From: Sodiomyces alkalinus F11
Lineage: Eukaryota; Ascomycota; Sordariomycetes; Glomerellales; Plectosphaerellaceae
DNA length: 64,000 nucleotides
NCBI RefSeq assembly: GCF_003711515.1
Contig: NW_021167082.1
Location: 109,792 to 173,791 of the forward strand
Reading direction: 5' to 3'
The translations under genes were made by a program, and so were the position numbers. This document shows positions 12,098-23,700 of this stretch, one piece after another; the first letter of the stretch is position 1; the number at the start of each line of letters is the position of its first letter. Under the pieces are notes generated by a model. It worked only from the letters and a program-made list of their open reading frames with translations. It was not told where the DNA came from and made no database searches.

Positions 12098-12607
12098 TTA
12101 GGACGACCCGCTCCTGGGCTTCATGACCCAGCGCTCCTGGCCCTCAGGGAAGGGGACACCCAGCTCAAAGAGCTTGACGAGGGCGTCGGAGAAGTCCTTG
12201 AAGAAAACGTCGTTGTCCTTGGCATAAGTCTGGACCCACTTCTTGAAGTTCTTGTCCTGGACGAGAGCAAGGTCGGCGGGAAGCATCATGAGGCTCTTGC
12301 TGGTCTTGTCCTCGTACTGGGCGGGACCGTTCCACTTCTTCCACTGCCACTTCTCGTCAACGAGCAGCTTGAAGAAGTCGTTGGTGAAGACGGTGGGGGA
12401 GAAAGTCCAAGGGCCGTCATAGCCGCTGCGGTCAGTGTGGGCGCGGCCGAGGGCATGGGCGCCGATGAGGGCTACGATCTCCTGGTCGTTGAAGCCCATG
12501 CGGTAGAGACGGCAGCGAGTTGAGACTTTTTCCAGCACCTTTTGGGAGGGAATATGAGGTGCTGGCTGATACCCTTGAGTGGATTTCGCCACTGGAAGCA
12601 ACGGCAC
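12098..12607 (-). pseudogene. 5'-truncated cytochrome c peroxidase copy
   Basis: The 169-residue frame matches the C-terminal half of fungal cytochrome c peroxidase from about residue 35 onward ([20 protein letters not shown]). It keeps the axial haem His (His51, in GAHALG), a Trp after SGYDGP, and the conserved [17 protein letters not shown] and [15 protein letters not shown] segments. The distal-pocket half with the catalytic Arg/Trp/His is absent, and nothing like it is found in the next kilobase upstream on this strand. Without it the protein could not do peroxidase chemistry. The homologous part has no stop or frameshift, so the truncation is either recent or the remnant is still expressed. 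A TATA-like word lies upstream at about 12691-12697. Confidence 0.75.
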
Positions 12608-13600
12608 TAGATGATCGGAAGGGGGGGAATACCCATAAAGAGTGGAAAATTATGAGAAACACCTCCCAGGGTTCAGGGACCACGGATCGTTATATATAGT
12701 GGAAGGTTTTGCCATATGGGCGTGGGTTTAGACTTAGTATCCTGGGAACAGCCTAACAGGACTCCGGGAGGCCAGGACCGCAGGCACCAGGAGTCCAGGA
12801 CCTTACGTCTGCGGGAGTCTGGGACTCGTTTCGAGTGATCGTGTATCAACTAAGAGTCACTATAGTGTGCCACAAGGTCTAGTAGTAGTAGTAGTAGTAG
12901 TAGTATTTAACGTCGGGGTATCTCTAAGAAGAGCAAAGGACACCTAACTAGTAACGCGTCCGTCTTCGCCAAACAATAGATACAGTGCGCCCACAGTATG
13001 CCACGAGGAGTAGTTAGGTGCTTACGCGAACTTTCAACGAGTATAATACTGTGCTGTAAAAATCCTGGGGCGAGTTCCTAACTTCACTCACGTGGCTTGA
13101 CGTTCTTGACACTTGTCAGAATCTTACAAGTTACATGGAAACGATGGCGGCCCGTTCCCATGCCGAAGTAAGCTCACATACTCTAACTCACGCCCCTGGG
13201 CCCTGGTCCTGACTTACAAGTCACGACTAGCCGCGGTCCACCCCCCTACGAAGTGCCAGATACTGGGATATCAGACAGACCTCACGCAGACGTCCTATAC
13301 GGCAACGGAATAAATCTTCCACGTGGGAACGTGCATTTAACATTCCCACTTCCGCCCCGCCGCCCCGCCGCCCGCCGCCCGCTTGTCTGCATTCAATGTT
13401 GTTTACATTTCTACCCTGTTCTGATTACCAATAGTCTTAGAAGAATAGCATCAGCCTCAAATTCTGCCGAAAAGGTTCGACAAGTGTCACAAGTCCCTCC
13501 ACTGCTGTAGGCACTAGGTAGTGGGGTTTTCCCTCCATCAACAACTTTACGGCCGACCCTGATACCATATCACCCTTTGAGGGTCTCCGGCATAGCTTCA
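12608..13600. other. Intergenic with two simple repeats
   Basis: No gene is seen. A (TAG)n microsatellite of about eight units lies at 12880-12905, and a CCGCC-type GC-rich repeat at about 13350-13382. Composition varies sharply along the stretch, and parts between 12700 and 13100 may be old mobile DNA. Confidence 0.45.
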
Positions 13601-16163
13601 TCAGATCCCCCCAATATACCACGCCTTGTCAGTGCCTTCCTCCCCAGCGTCTGCCGTTGTAAATCCGTTACCCCAGTAGCTGAAGCGATTGGGGTAGAGG
13701 TACTCCCAGTCGTAGTCCTGCATATTGGTCAGTGTTTGTCGGCACGACAGCCGTACGGGCCCACGGGGATGTGACGGGTAAAGGCTTCATCTCACCTCCC
13801 AACGAGGGTTCAGCATGATGTCCAGGCAGTGAAGGCGGCTGCCAGGCCACATCATGATGTTCTCGCCTGTCGGACCAAGTTTGAACCACGAGCTGCAGGG
13901 GGCGTCCCAGATGGTCCTCTTCAAGTAGAGGGCCCGGTGTTCCCTGAACTCGGCCACCGCGTCTTTCTTGGGCATGACCGACTTGATATTCTGGGTTTGA
14001 AACTTCTGCATAAGCATGGAAATGTTCCTGGTGATACCCTCAAGGGCTGGGATGATCGACCCGTGGCCGTAGGGTCCAAAGGGTCCCAGCATCACTAAAG
14101 AACGGGACACTGATTAGACATCTTGACATGTTTAGCACCGGCAGTCCGTGACGGTGTGTATACTCACTGAAATAGTTGGGAAAGTCAGGTGCCATGGTAC
14201 TCAGGTATGTCTCGGGAGAGTCTTTGAAAGCCTCTCGCAAGTCCAGACCATCCGGTCCGATGATGGGGAACCGGGGCACGTAGGAGGTGTCGAAACCAGT
14301 GCCACAGACCAGCACGTCGACTTTGTGTGTTACTCCGTCCGCTGTGATGAGACCTTCCTCGGTGATTTCAGTGATACTAGAAAAGGTCACATTGCACTTG
14401 TCGCTCGTTATCGCCTCGAGGTATCCGTTGTTGGGTATCGGCCTCTGTTCAACATTGTCAGCACGTGAGTCCTGTAGCCACAGCAGTCTCGACTCTCGGG
14501 GACCGCCAACATACCCTGCAGCCTATGCCAAAGTTTGTGGGAATGAGCTTCTCAGCCAGTTCCGGATAGTCTTTCAGCTTTTTCAACATTTCTTCTCTGG
14601 CAAACTGTGAAAGAAAGAAGAAAGAAAAGAAAAAAAAGCGCGAGTTAGCCCCCAAGTCTTCTAGATGTCCGAACATTGCGATTTACCTCGGCTGCGTCGA
14701 CTTGCTCTTTTGTGCCTTTGACCACCTGTCCCTGCAGTCAGCGAGGTGTCTCTAGAGCAGTTCACTGGGACATTTCTCCAACCATGGCAAAATTCGAGTT
14801 CATCTCTCTTTCGACGGCTTTTCGGTAGGCCAGATACTCCTCCGGCCTCTCGACAAAGTTCTTCCTTTGCTCTTCCGTGTCTGTTTTCACTGATTAGTAT
14901 CGCATGGAAGAAAGGGGTCGAATGGGATCAACTCACATTTGACGTTCCTGCCGCCCTCACCAGCAAACTTGGAAGCGAATCCAGCCGTGACCCAGGTGGG
15001 TGACCGCAGGAACAGGTCGATTCCCTTGACCTCTGTAAGAGGAGCCGTCTCGTTAGTTCATGTCTAAATTTCCGGCCCACAGGAGCATGGGAGTAGGCAT
15101 GTCATCATTCACGTACCGTCAATGGTAGCAGTTACAGTCTGGACAGCGCTGCTGCCGTTTCCGATAACGCCGATTTTCTTGCCGGCGAGCTCGAGGGACT
15201 GGTCCCAGGCGGCCGTGTGGACCTTGTTCTTGAACTTCCCGATGCCGGGAATGGCGGGCCATTTCCATTTGCTATGGGAACCAGTTAGCGAAAAGTGTCC
15301 ACTGTAATCAAATCATGGCAACATGAAGGTATTATTTCATGTTCACTTACTTCAGAACGCCAGTCGCGTTGATCAAAATCTCAGCGTAATCGAAAAAGGC
15401 GCTGTCAGGATCGTCATTGGGTTGGATTCTGACCCTCCAGCGAGCCTTGTCTTCCTCCCACCAAGCACCAGTGACGAGATGATTCAATTTCAGATTTGTG
15501 TCGAGTTGGTGGTGGGCCACCACGGATTTTAGGTAGGCCAGGATCTCCTTGTTCGTCGCGTAGCTATGATCAAGTGCCGACAGCACAGGTTAGCCGAGTC
15601 CTCAGCTTGACGGGCCGCACATGTCATGATGGGCACCCACTAGCTTGACCATTCTGTGTTGGGATGCCATGAGAACTGGTAATTCACTGCCGGCTATGAT
15701 CAAAGCAAAAAGGAGAAGTGTCAGCATTTGAATGGGAAGACCACGGTATGTCTTTGGAACATGGAGGGACCGGAGGGTGTCCGTACAATATCGCAAGCAC
15801 AGCCGGGATATCTGTCAAGAAAGCAGCGAGTCAATACTATTGTCCACGTTGGCAAGAAGAACGAGCCAGAAACCTGCGCTGATATACTCACGTGTTCTCA
15901 AACCATGTGCCTCCGAGCTCTGGATTCTTATCATAGAACTGCAAAGTGATGTTGTTGTTCTTTGTCTCCTTGCCGAGAATGTACGAAACGTTGATGCCGG
16001 AGAATCCGAATCCAATGACAATGGCCTTGATGGGACGCCGATACCCCAAGTAAGTGTCAGGGATGGTATACGAATCAGCAGCATCAACTCCATTCACGCT
16101 CCCCTTTGCGTGGGATACACCATTCCCATTGAACGTTGTCGGTTCCTCGACGAAAGGTGCCAT
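13601..16163 (-). CDS. FAD-dependent monooxygenase, Baeyer-Villiger type
   Basis: Twelve exons (15892-16163, 15787-15811, 15641-15693, 15351-15563, 15117-15271, 14937-15032, 14783-14880, 14687-14731, 14515-14604, 14168-14444, 13796-14094, 13601-13717) join in frame to 579 residues, the normal size for this class. The FAD Rossmann motif is VIGFGFSG near residue 50, followed by ELGGTWFENTYPGCACDIP, the glycine/Trp/Tyr segment typical of Baeyer-Villiger and N-hydroxylating flavin monooxygenases. The NADPH Rossmann motif is KIGVIGNGSSAVQ, and VLVCGTGFDTSYVPRF is the late conserved segment. Reaction class: NADPH- and O2-dependent insertion of oxygen next to a ketone, or a related oxygenation. It lies about 1.5 kb downstream of the PKS on the same strand, so it is a likely tailoring enzyme; membership is inferred from position. 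Confidence 0.88.
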
Positions 16164-16186
16164 TGTAAAATAGCTTGAGGCCAGAT

Positions 16187-16228
<42 letters not shown>
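16187..16228. repeat. 42-bp poly-G (poly-C on the gene strand) tract
   Basis: An uninterrupted run of 42 G lies 24-65 nt upstream of the monooxygenase start codon, probably in its 5' leader. The length should be treated as approximate because such runs are read poorly. Confidence 0.85.
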
Positions 16229-17707
16229 CTGTAGACAGTATCACAATCAGTAGCAGAGTGACTTGGGTTCATAAGCGTGTGAAGAGCCGGTACTGGCTGT
16301 GGGAGCAAGATTGTCTTGGGGGGGAAGAAGTGGAGGACACGCAATACACACGCAAACACACACAGACATATACAGATATATATATCCATACGATACAAAG
16401 AAACAGATATGGGACTAGGGAGAAGGATCCCGTGTCTAATCGCATTCCGTCCGGGTGGCTATCTCGACCGATCTTACAGCGATGGTTAGCCCAGCGGGGT
16501 TCGCGAAAAGGTCAGAATAATCTAGCCTGTATCCGGCGGCAAGGATCTTGCCGCATATGCAATGCAACTGATTTCATATCTTTTGGGCAACTCAGGAACC
16601 GAGTTCCGATACGATGACTAGACAGTAGCACAGAGAGTCGCGGATTCGTAGTGTTCCAACGGCTCGATTTATAAGAGCATAAAGGTTTCACTTCTATTGT
16701 CGTGCGAGGTTCCTACGAAGTGTCTATTGGGTGATTATAAAGAGTGACCGATGGCCATTATCGGATGGGCGGTCGGTAGTAGAACCCCATCTGGGAGGTC
16801 ACGGAACCACCCAAATATATGTAGGCGACTATGACCCCTGTCATATGCATGTAAGCTGCACTACAAACGGCGTGGCGGTTCCAGGACGCTTTAACCGGAT
16901 TGGGGACGAGAGGGTGTACGGAGGTCGGAGCCGGGTAGGGTTCTAATAATTCAGCCTTTGACCTTTGTAGTACAATGCATAGTACATATATACTTCGTAC
17001 CGTACATCCGAGCCCTACGAGCAGTGTAGTCCGTATACAACGTATAAAACCGCGAACCGTTCCCCACCCCTGGACGCCGAAAAGGCGATACTACGTATAG
17101 CGCCACGCCCAGCGCCCCACTTATACGGGTTTGTACTAGTATCGTAGCTGGGACCCTGGCTATGTAGGGGTAACGGCTCACGGGACATTAGCGGGGTAGC
17201 CTACCGGGGTCAGACTCCTACACGTGTGGTACAAGATTGATACAAGACAAGATCATCTACAGGGTACACACTCTTCGCTAACAGCTTCACCTTGAGTACG
17301 AGTATCTTCTATATAATATCGTATCCAACCTGTCAAGCCCGGTCATAACTGCTATAACTCTCTTATTATAGTAACAAAACAAACAAAAAAAGGAAGGAAA
17401 GAAAGAAAGAAAGAAGAAGAAGAAGACAAAATGATAAAATGATAGAAGGGCGCTGTATACGACTCGAGCATCCTTGAATTACGTATTCTTACTTATTTGT
17501 ATTATCGACTCTGGATATAGTGCCGTAGGAGAACTGAAAGGAAAAAGATGAAAGCATCGTATAAGTAATCAACAGTTAACAATTTGTCATTCTTTTTTTC
17601 TGTCTTTTAAAAGAAAAACTATAGCTAAAGTCGATGAACTTCCAACAGCAAAACAAGTCAGGAAACCGCCCATCATACACTCTAATCTCAATTTCAAAGT
17701 CATTCTC
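16229..17707. other. Intergenic between monooxygenase promoter and PKS 3' end
   Basis: No gene is seen. The left part is the upstream region of the monooxygenase. A (GAAA)/(GAA) purine repeat lies at about 17390-17425, and the last 200 bp are AT-rich, as expected for the PKS 3' flank. Confidence 0.5.
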
Positions 17708-20700
17708 TTAACTAGCAGGTGCCGACAACTTGGCGTCGACCTTCTCAGCCAAGACCGCCACAGACGTCTGAGGGCTCATGATCTCCAGGAACGGGATATC
17801 GACGCGGAAGGCAGACCAGAACCAAGACCGGAACTCGGAAGCAATCATACTGTCAACGCCAAAGGAAGGTAGTGGGCTGGTATCGCCAATCTGATCAGTG
17901 GCCATCAGGATAAGATTGGAGAAGCGCGACTTGACCAGGCGCAGGATGGCGGCTCCCCTGGTTTCGGCATCGGCCTCGGGCGCAAAGGTGGCGGACAGCG
18001 CTGCGGGGATTTCCTTGAACCACGGCGCGGCAGATGCCACCGCGGACGCAGCAGCGCCCTGCTGAGGTGACTCGGAAGCCTCCTTCTCGGCCAGCAGCGA
18101 GGCGAGCAGGACCGAGGCACGGGCCTCGACCAGGACTCCGTGGGTGGTCACGTCGAAGCCCTTGGCCGTCAGCTCGCGGATGGCCGCGGGTTCCAGACCC
18201 GTGAGCATGTGCGCCTCGCTCATGCTGCGCCTCGGCTCGCTGGACAAGGCGAGGTCGACCACCTGCAGCATTTCCTCCTCGTTGAGCGGCTGGATGCCCT
18301 TTCGGAGCAGAAGCGCCTCGATCTCGGGGTTCTCGTGCAGGTAGCCCACCTCGGAGATCATGCCCAGGCCGATGGACACACAGGCCTGGCCGCGGGACCG
18401 GCGCCAGTGGGCGAAGGCGTCGAGGAAGCCGTTGGCCGAGCAGTAGTTGCTCTCGGTGGCCGTGCCGACGGTTCCCGACACCGACGACGTGAGCAGGAAG
18501 AAGTCGGGCTCGTTCTTCTTGTCCTTGTCGACGTGCACCTGCAGCGCGTTCTGCAGGTTCCAGGTGCCCTGCCACTTGGGCGCGATGCCGGTGTGCCAGG
18601 CCTCGTTCGGCATGCGGGTGAAGAGAGCCTCGTGAAGACCCATGGCGGCTTGGATGATACCGCCGATGCGCCGTCCGCTGTTGATACAGGCCTCGACGGA
18701 GGCCGTGACGTGCTCGGCCTGGGAGACATCTCCGCGAACGACCTCGACGGTGGCGCCGGCCTCTTCGAGGCGGGTCACGAGCTGTCGTGCGCTGGGCTTG
18801 TCGGCGCCGGAACGGCCCAAGAAGACGAAGTGACGGGCTCCGCGCTGCATCATCCATCGACTCAGACTGCGACCTAGGCCACCGAGACATCCGATCATGA
18901 GATAGACCTTTTCGGAATCGAAGACGCTCAGGTAGGTAGCAGGCTTGACCTATAGAGAAGAACAAAAACACGTTAGCCCATCATGTCATGTCCTTTCATC
19001 ACATATTCATGTAGAATGCGACATGGACTTACCGGAACTCGAGAATGCTGGTCCTCCATGGAGATGACAACCTTGCCAACGCGCTCCTTGTCTGCGAAGT
19101 AACGGTAGGCCTCTACAACCTGGCTGGCATCGAACACCTTGGTGGGCAGCGGCTGGATGGCATTGGAGCGGTAGAGATCCAGGGTCTCTGCCATGAGCCT
19201 ATCCCAGATGGCGCGATAGTAGGGGTCCTCGGCATAGTACAGCTCGGACAGATCAAGGGCAGTGAAGGTGGTGTTGCGCAAGAACACGCCCATGTCCAGC
19301 TTGCCCACATCGACAAGTTCCCGCTTGCCGAGCTCGACGAAGCGGCCAAAGTTGGCCAGGCAGCGCCAGCTCTCGTGCATCAAGTCACCGACCAGCGAGT
19401 TGACAACGACGTCGGCGCCGCGGCCACCGGTGGCCTTCATAATGCCCGGGACAAAGGATGCATCGCGCGAGCTGAAGATGTGGGAGGGCAGGACGCCCAG
19501 CTTGTTGATGAGATAGTCGCGCTTGGCCTGGGATCCGACAGTGGTGTAGACCACGGCGCCCAGTCTCTGCGCCAGGGTGATGGCGGCGATGCCGAGGCCG
19601 CCGGACCCGGCGTGGATCAAGATGGTCTCGCCGGGTCGCAGCTTCGCACGCTCGTTGAGGGCGTAGAGCGCAGTTCCGTAGACGAGCAGCAGAGTCGGCA
19701 CGACGCTAAACTCTTCGTGGTCTAGCATCTTCAGCACGGATCGAGCCGGCACGGTCACCGTGGTGCCCAGATGGTGGGGTGCAAACGCGGCCACGCGGTC
19801 GCCCACCTGGACATTGTCGACGTCTTTACCGACGGCCGTGACGACACCAGAGAAGTCAAAGGCGGTGGTGTTGCCGCGTCCGTCGAGGCGGCCCGCCATG
19901 GCCTGCACATCCTTGGCGTTGAGGCCGACCGCCTTGACTTGAATGTCGACGTGTCCGGCCGCGGGACCCTTGCCCGAGCCCGGCTCCGAAACCTCTTGGA
20001 AGTGCAGCGTGTCCATGACGCCGACCCGGTCAATGGCCAGCCTCGCGGAACCGAGCTCGGCAAGAGTCCGCGTCTGCTTCTCCTGCTGCAGCCCAACCCT
20101 CTGTCGGAAGAGAGAGTTGACGCCAAAGTCGGGTCCGTACCGGCTCACGTACAAGACGCCGTTCTTCTCGATAAACTCACAGTCATCCTTGTCGTACTTG
20201 ACCACGAGCGCTTTCAGCGCATTGTCGCACGCCGTGGCAACGTCGAGGGCCTGCAGCTCGCCGACATCGACGACCGACCACCTCAGCGTCGGCTGCTCCA
20301 GCATCAGAGAGCGCGAGAGGCCGCTGGAGAGCGTGAGGTTGGGGTCAGGGGAACTGCCCAGCATGTTCGCACCCGTGAGCCAGAGCAAGTCGGTGGCCTT
20401 GTCCGTCATGGCACGCAGGCGGTTCATGTTCTGGGGGCTCATGGTCGCAAGGAACTCGGCCTCCGTCTCCAGAAGAGAGACGCAAATGTCCGATTCGGCA
20501 ATCTTGGTGTTGTCGAGCTGGCTGAGCTTGATGATGCTCACGCGGGAGACACCGGCCTTCTTCTGCAGGTGCGTAGCAAGAGCGTTGGCAAGGTCCGTCA
20601 CGGCAGGGGAGGCGTTGTCGGCTCGCTTTTTGTTTCCAGAAGTTAGTTGGCGATTCTATGTGCCTCAACGGCCCTATATCACATGCACTCAGGGGTAAGA

Positions 20701-23700
20701 AGAGGGCTGGGAAGCTGGATACTCACCACAATCAGAGCGTTTCTGCCCGTGAGATCCGTTGTAAGCAGTGGCCGCTTGGCCAACAAGATCTTCTTTCCGA
20801 CGTCCAGAACCTCGAAGCCAGCGAACTTCAACTCGGCGACGGCGGACTCCGATTTCCGGGTAATAACGACACCATGCTCGGAGACCAGCTCCTCGATATG
20901 CCCAGCCATTTCGTCCCAGAACCGTTTCGAAGCAGCGTGCTAATGACAGGAAAAAGTCAGCCATCTAGACGTCAAGAGCCAAAGAGAACATGAAGACCAG
21001 GGGGATTTGGCATTGCCCATTGCGTCCCCGAAATCGTCTACAGACACCTGTGCTCGCAGTGGGCTGGGACGTTGGGAGGAACATGAACTTACCGTAGGAA
21101 CCAGGAGAACGTCAAAAGGACCCTCACCACCCTCGCCTTCGACCGAAACTTTTCCGTCGGCCATAGTGGCAGTATCCCAGGACCGGCATCGTGAGAAGGA
21201 GGTGTCCTTGTCCAACATGGACTGCCATTGCTTTGCCTTGTATCCAAAGGCGTCTCCCTCGAGCTCCAAGACGCGCATGCGAGGATTCTTGTGCCCGGCA
21301 AGATCGAGAAGCGTGCCGATGATGGCCAAGGTCTCATCATCCCGAACGTCGTCGGGTTGCTGGTCCACAAACTCGGCCACGTACTTCTTCAGGCGAGACT
21401 CGGTCTCGGGACGCAGACGAAGGACGTCGGGCTTCCAGCGGACCCTCAGGGTGGGCTCCCGCTGAGCGAACTTGTTGGCGGGATTGTCGCCGTTGGTGGC
21501 ATCGACGGGGGTGGTCTTGCCGTTGTACAGCGCCATCCGGCCGCCCTTGAAGTCGACCACCGGGACCCCGTGGGAATCCCAAAGCGTGCTGTCAATCTTC
21601 CTGCTGGAAAGGCCCGTCTCCTCGGAGCGCGAGTGGATCTCGCATTCGACCTCAAACTGGGAGCCGACCTCGCCGTTGGCATCGGCAACCAGGCCCCCCT
21701 GAGGAGGCTGGATTCTGCATTCGCCAATGAAGACGGGAAGCCAAGTCTTGAGAGACGGCATGTGTCCGGCCGTCGTGCTTAGAATGGACGTCTGGAGAAC
21801 GGCGTCGATGGTAATGGGGTGTACGGGGTAGTACGTGGTGCTCTCCCGGGCGACGGGGGGCTGTAGCCGGGTCACTCCGATGGCTTCGCGCCGACCACGT
21901 CCAGCGTCCGTCCGCAGGCTGTTCAGAGACTGGAAGGTCGGGCCGAAGCAAAGGCCTTCCTCGTGCCACTTCTTGTACCACCTGCTGGTGGGCCAGGTGT
22001 CGAAGCTATCCGTGCTCTGCAGCTTGACGCCGCTAGAGGCCTTGCGCGGCTCGTCGAGACGGATACTGCCCGTGCAGTGCACCGTCGTGTTTCCGTCCAA
22101 CCACGAGGAGACGGAAAAGTCGTACCAGTCGACGGAGCGGTTGGCGGTGGAAATCTTGCGCGGGGACATGGTGGTGTGAACCTCCAGGTCCTTCTCGATG
22201 GAGAAGATGTCCCTCTCCTCGTCGGGGATGTTGAGGGCGGCGCTGATGTTGACGTTGCGGAACTCAAAGGCGAGCTGGTCTGCCGGCTTCTTCTTGGAGT
22301 CGGTGACCTGCAACACGGCCTCGATGGCGATAGCCATGTAGCCGGTGGCAGGGAAGACGATCTGGTCCTCCAGCTTGTGGTCACGGAGCCAGGGCGTCTC
22401 GCTCAGGCGCAACAGGTTACGCCACGTATAGTCGATGCCGTTGCCAGTGAGAGCCTGGGTGCCCAGGAGTTCGTGGCGCACGTACTTGCGGCGACGCATC
22501 TCGGCACTGGCACGGGGCTCGCTCCAGAGCAGACCCCGCGAGTAGTCCCAAGGGTACGGGGCGAGGTCGTAGAGAGTCCGCAGGCCCGACTCGGGAAGGC
22601 TGTTCACGGCATCCCAGTTCAACGTCAGGAGACCGTTGGTGAAGAGGGCACCAGAAAGAGCCTTGAGGCAGAAGTCGGCATCCTTTCCTCTGACGAGCGT
22701 TGGCGAGTAGGGAACGGCCTCCTCCTTCAGACCAAGACCGGTCCTGATCTGCTTGATGGGGCCCTTGAGCGCCGCGTGGGGGCCAATCTCAACCAAATGG
22801 ACGGCTTTCTTTCCTGCGGCTAGCAAGTTGGCGAGGGCGCCGCTGAACTGGACGGGCTGCTCCAGGTTCTCCCTCCAGTAGGCCGGGAAGTAGGTCTGGC
22901 TGTCGAGGACCTTGAGGTTCTCGGAACCGTGGCCCACGGACGAAAACATGGTCACGATTCCGGCTTCCGAGGCACTGGCGGCGGTGGGACCGTTGCTGGC
23001 GGTGAAGAACGGGGCGAGGAGATCCTCGTACCGCTGGCCGATCTCCTCCATCATGTGAGAGTGATACGCACGTCCGCCGGTCTCCAGCTTGCGGGCGAAC
23101 TTGTTCTCGCCCTGCAGATGCTCCCTGAGCGCCTCAATGCCGTCCGGCGTGCCGCTGAGCGTCACGCTCTCGGGCGAGTTGACACAAGCCACGCGGACCT
23201 GTCCCACCAACCCCTTGTCCTCGATGAGGAGCTTAGCGGCTTCGGGAGCCAAGCCAGCCGCCATCATGGCTCCCTTGGACGTCAGGTCACCAACGGCGAA
23301 GCCACGGAAGTAGGCCGCCAAGATGGCTTGCGTGGAGGTGAGGAGACCCGCGGCGTAAGCGGCCGCAATCTCGCCGGACGAGTGGCCGACCACATACGTG
23401 GGCTGAACGTTCCAGGTGCGCAGCAGGTCGATAATACCGACTTGGACGGCGGTGCAGATTGGCTGACTCCGGGTGACTTCGTTGATACGGCTCTCGGCCG
23501 CATCCAGGAGGATGGTCTGCTCGAGGGTCCAATCCGGGGCGTGACCCTTGGGGAGGGCCTGGAGGACGGCGTCAAGACGGTGAATGGTGTCGCGGAAGTG
23601 CTGGCTCTTCAACAGCAGCTCCTTAGCCATGCCGGCGTATTGTGCTCCCTGGCCAGTGAAGACGAAGCCGTATGGTAGCGAATCGGCTGTCGGCTTGGTC

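Noticed and set aside
12017..12523. 168-codon open frame on the plus strand
   Set aside because: Antisense shadow of the cytochrome c peroxidase fragment.
18140..18877. 245-codon open frame on the plus strand
   Set aside because: Antisense shadow of the PKS ketoreductase region.
22929..23678. 249-codon open frame on the plus strand
   Set aside because: It is the antisense shadow of the acyltransferase domain of the PKS; composition mirrors the GC-rich coding strand and no domain is visible.
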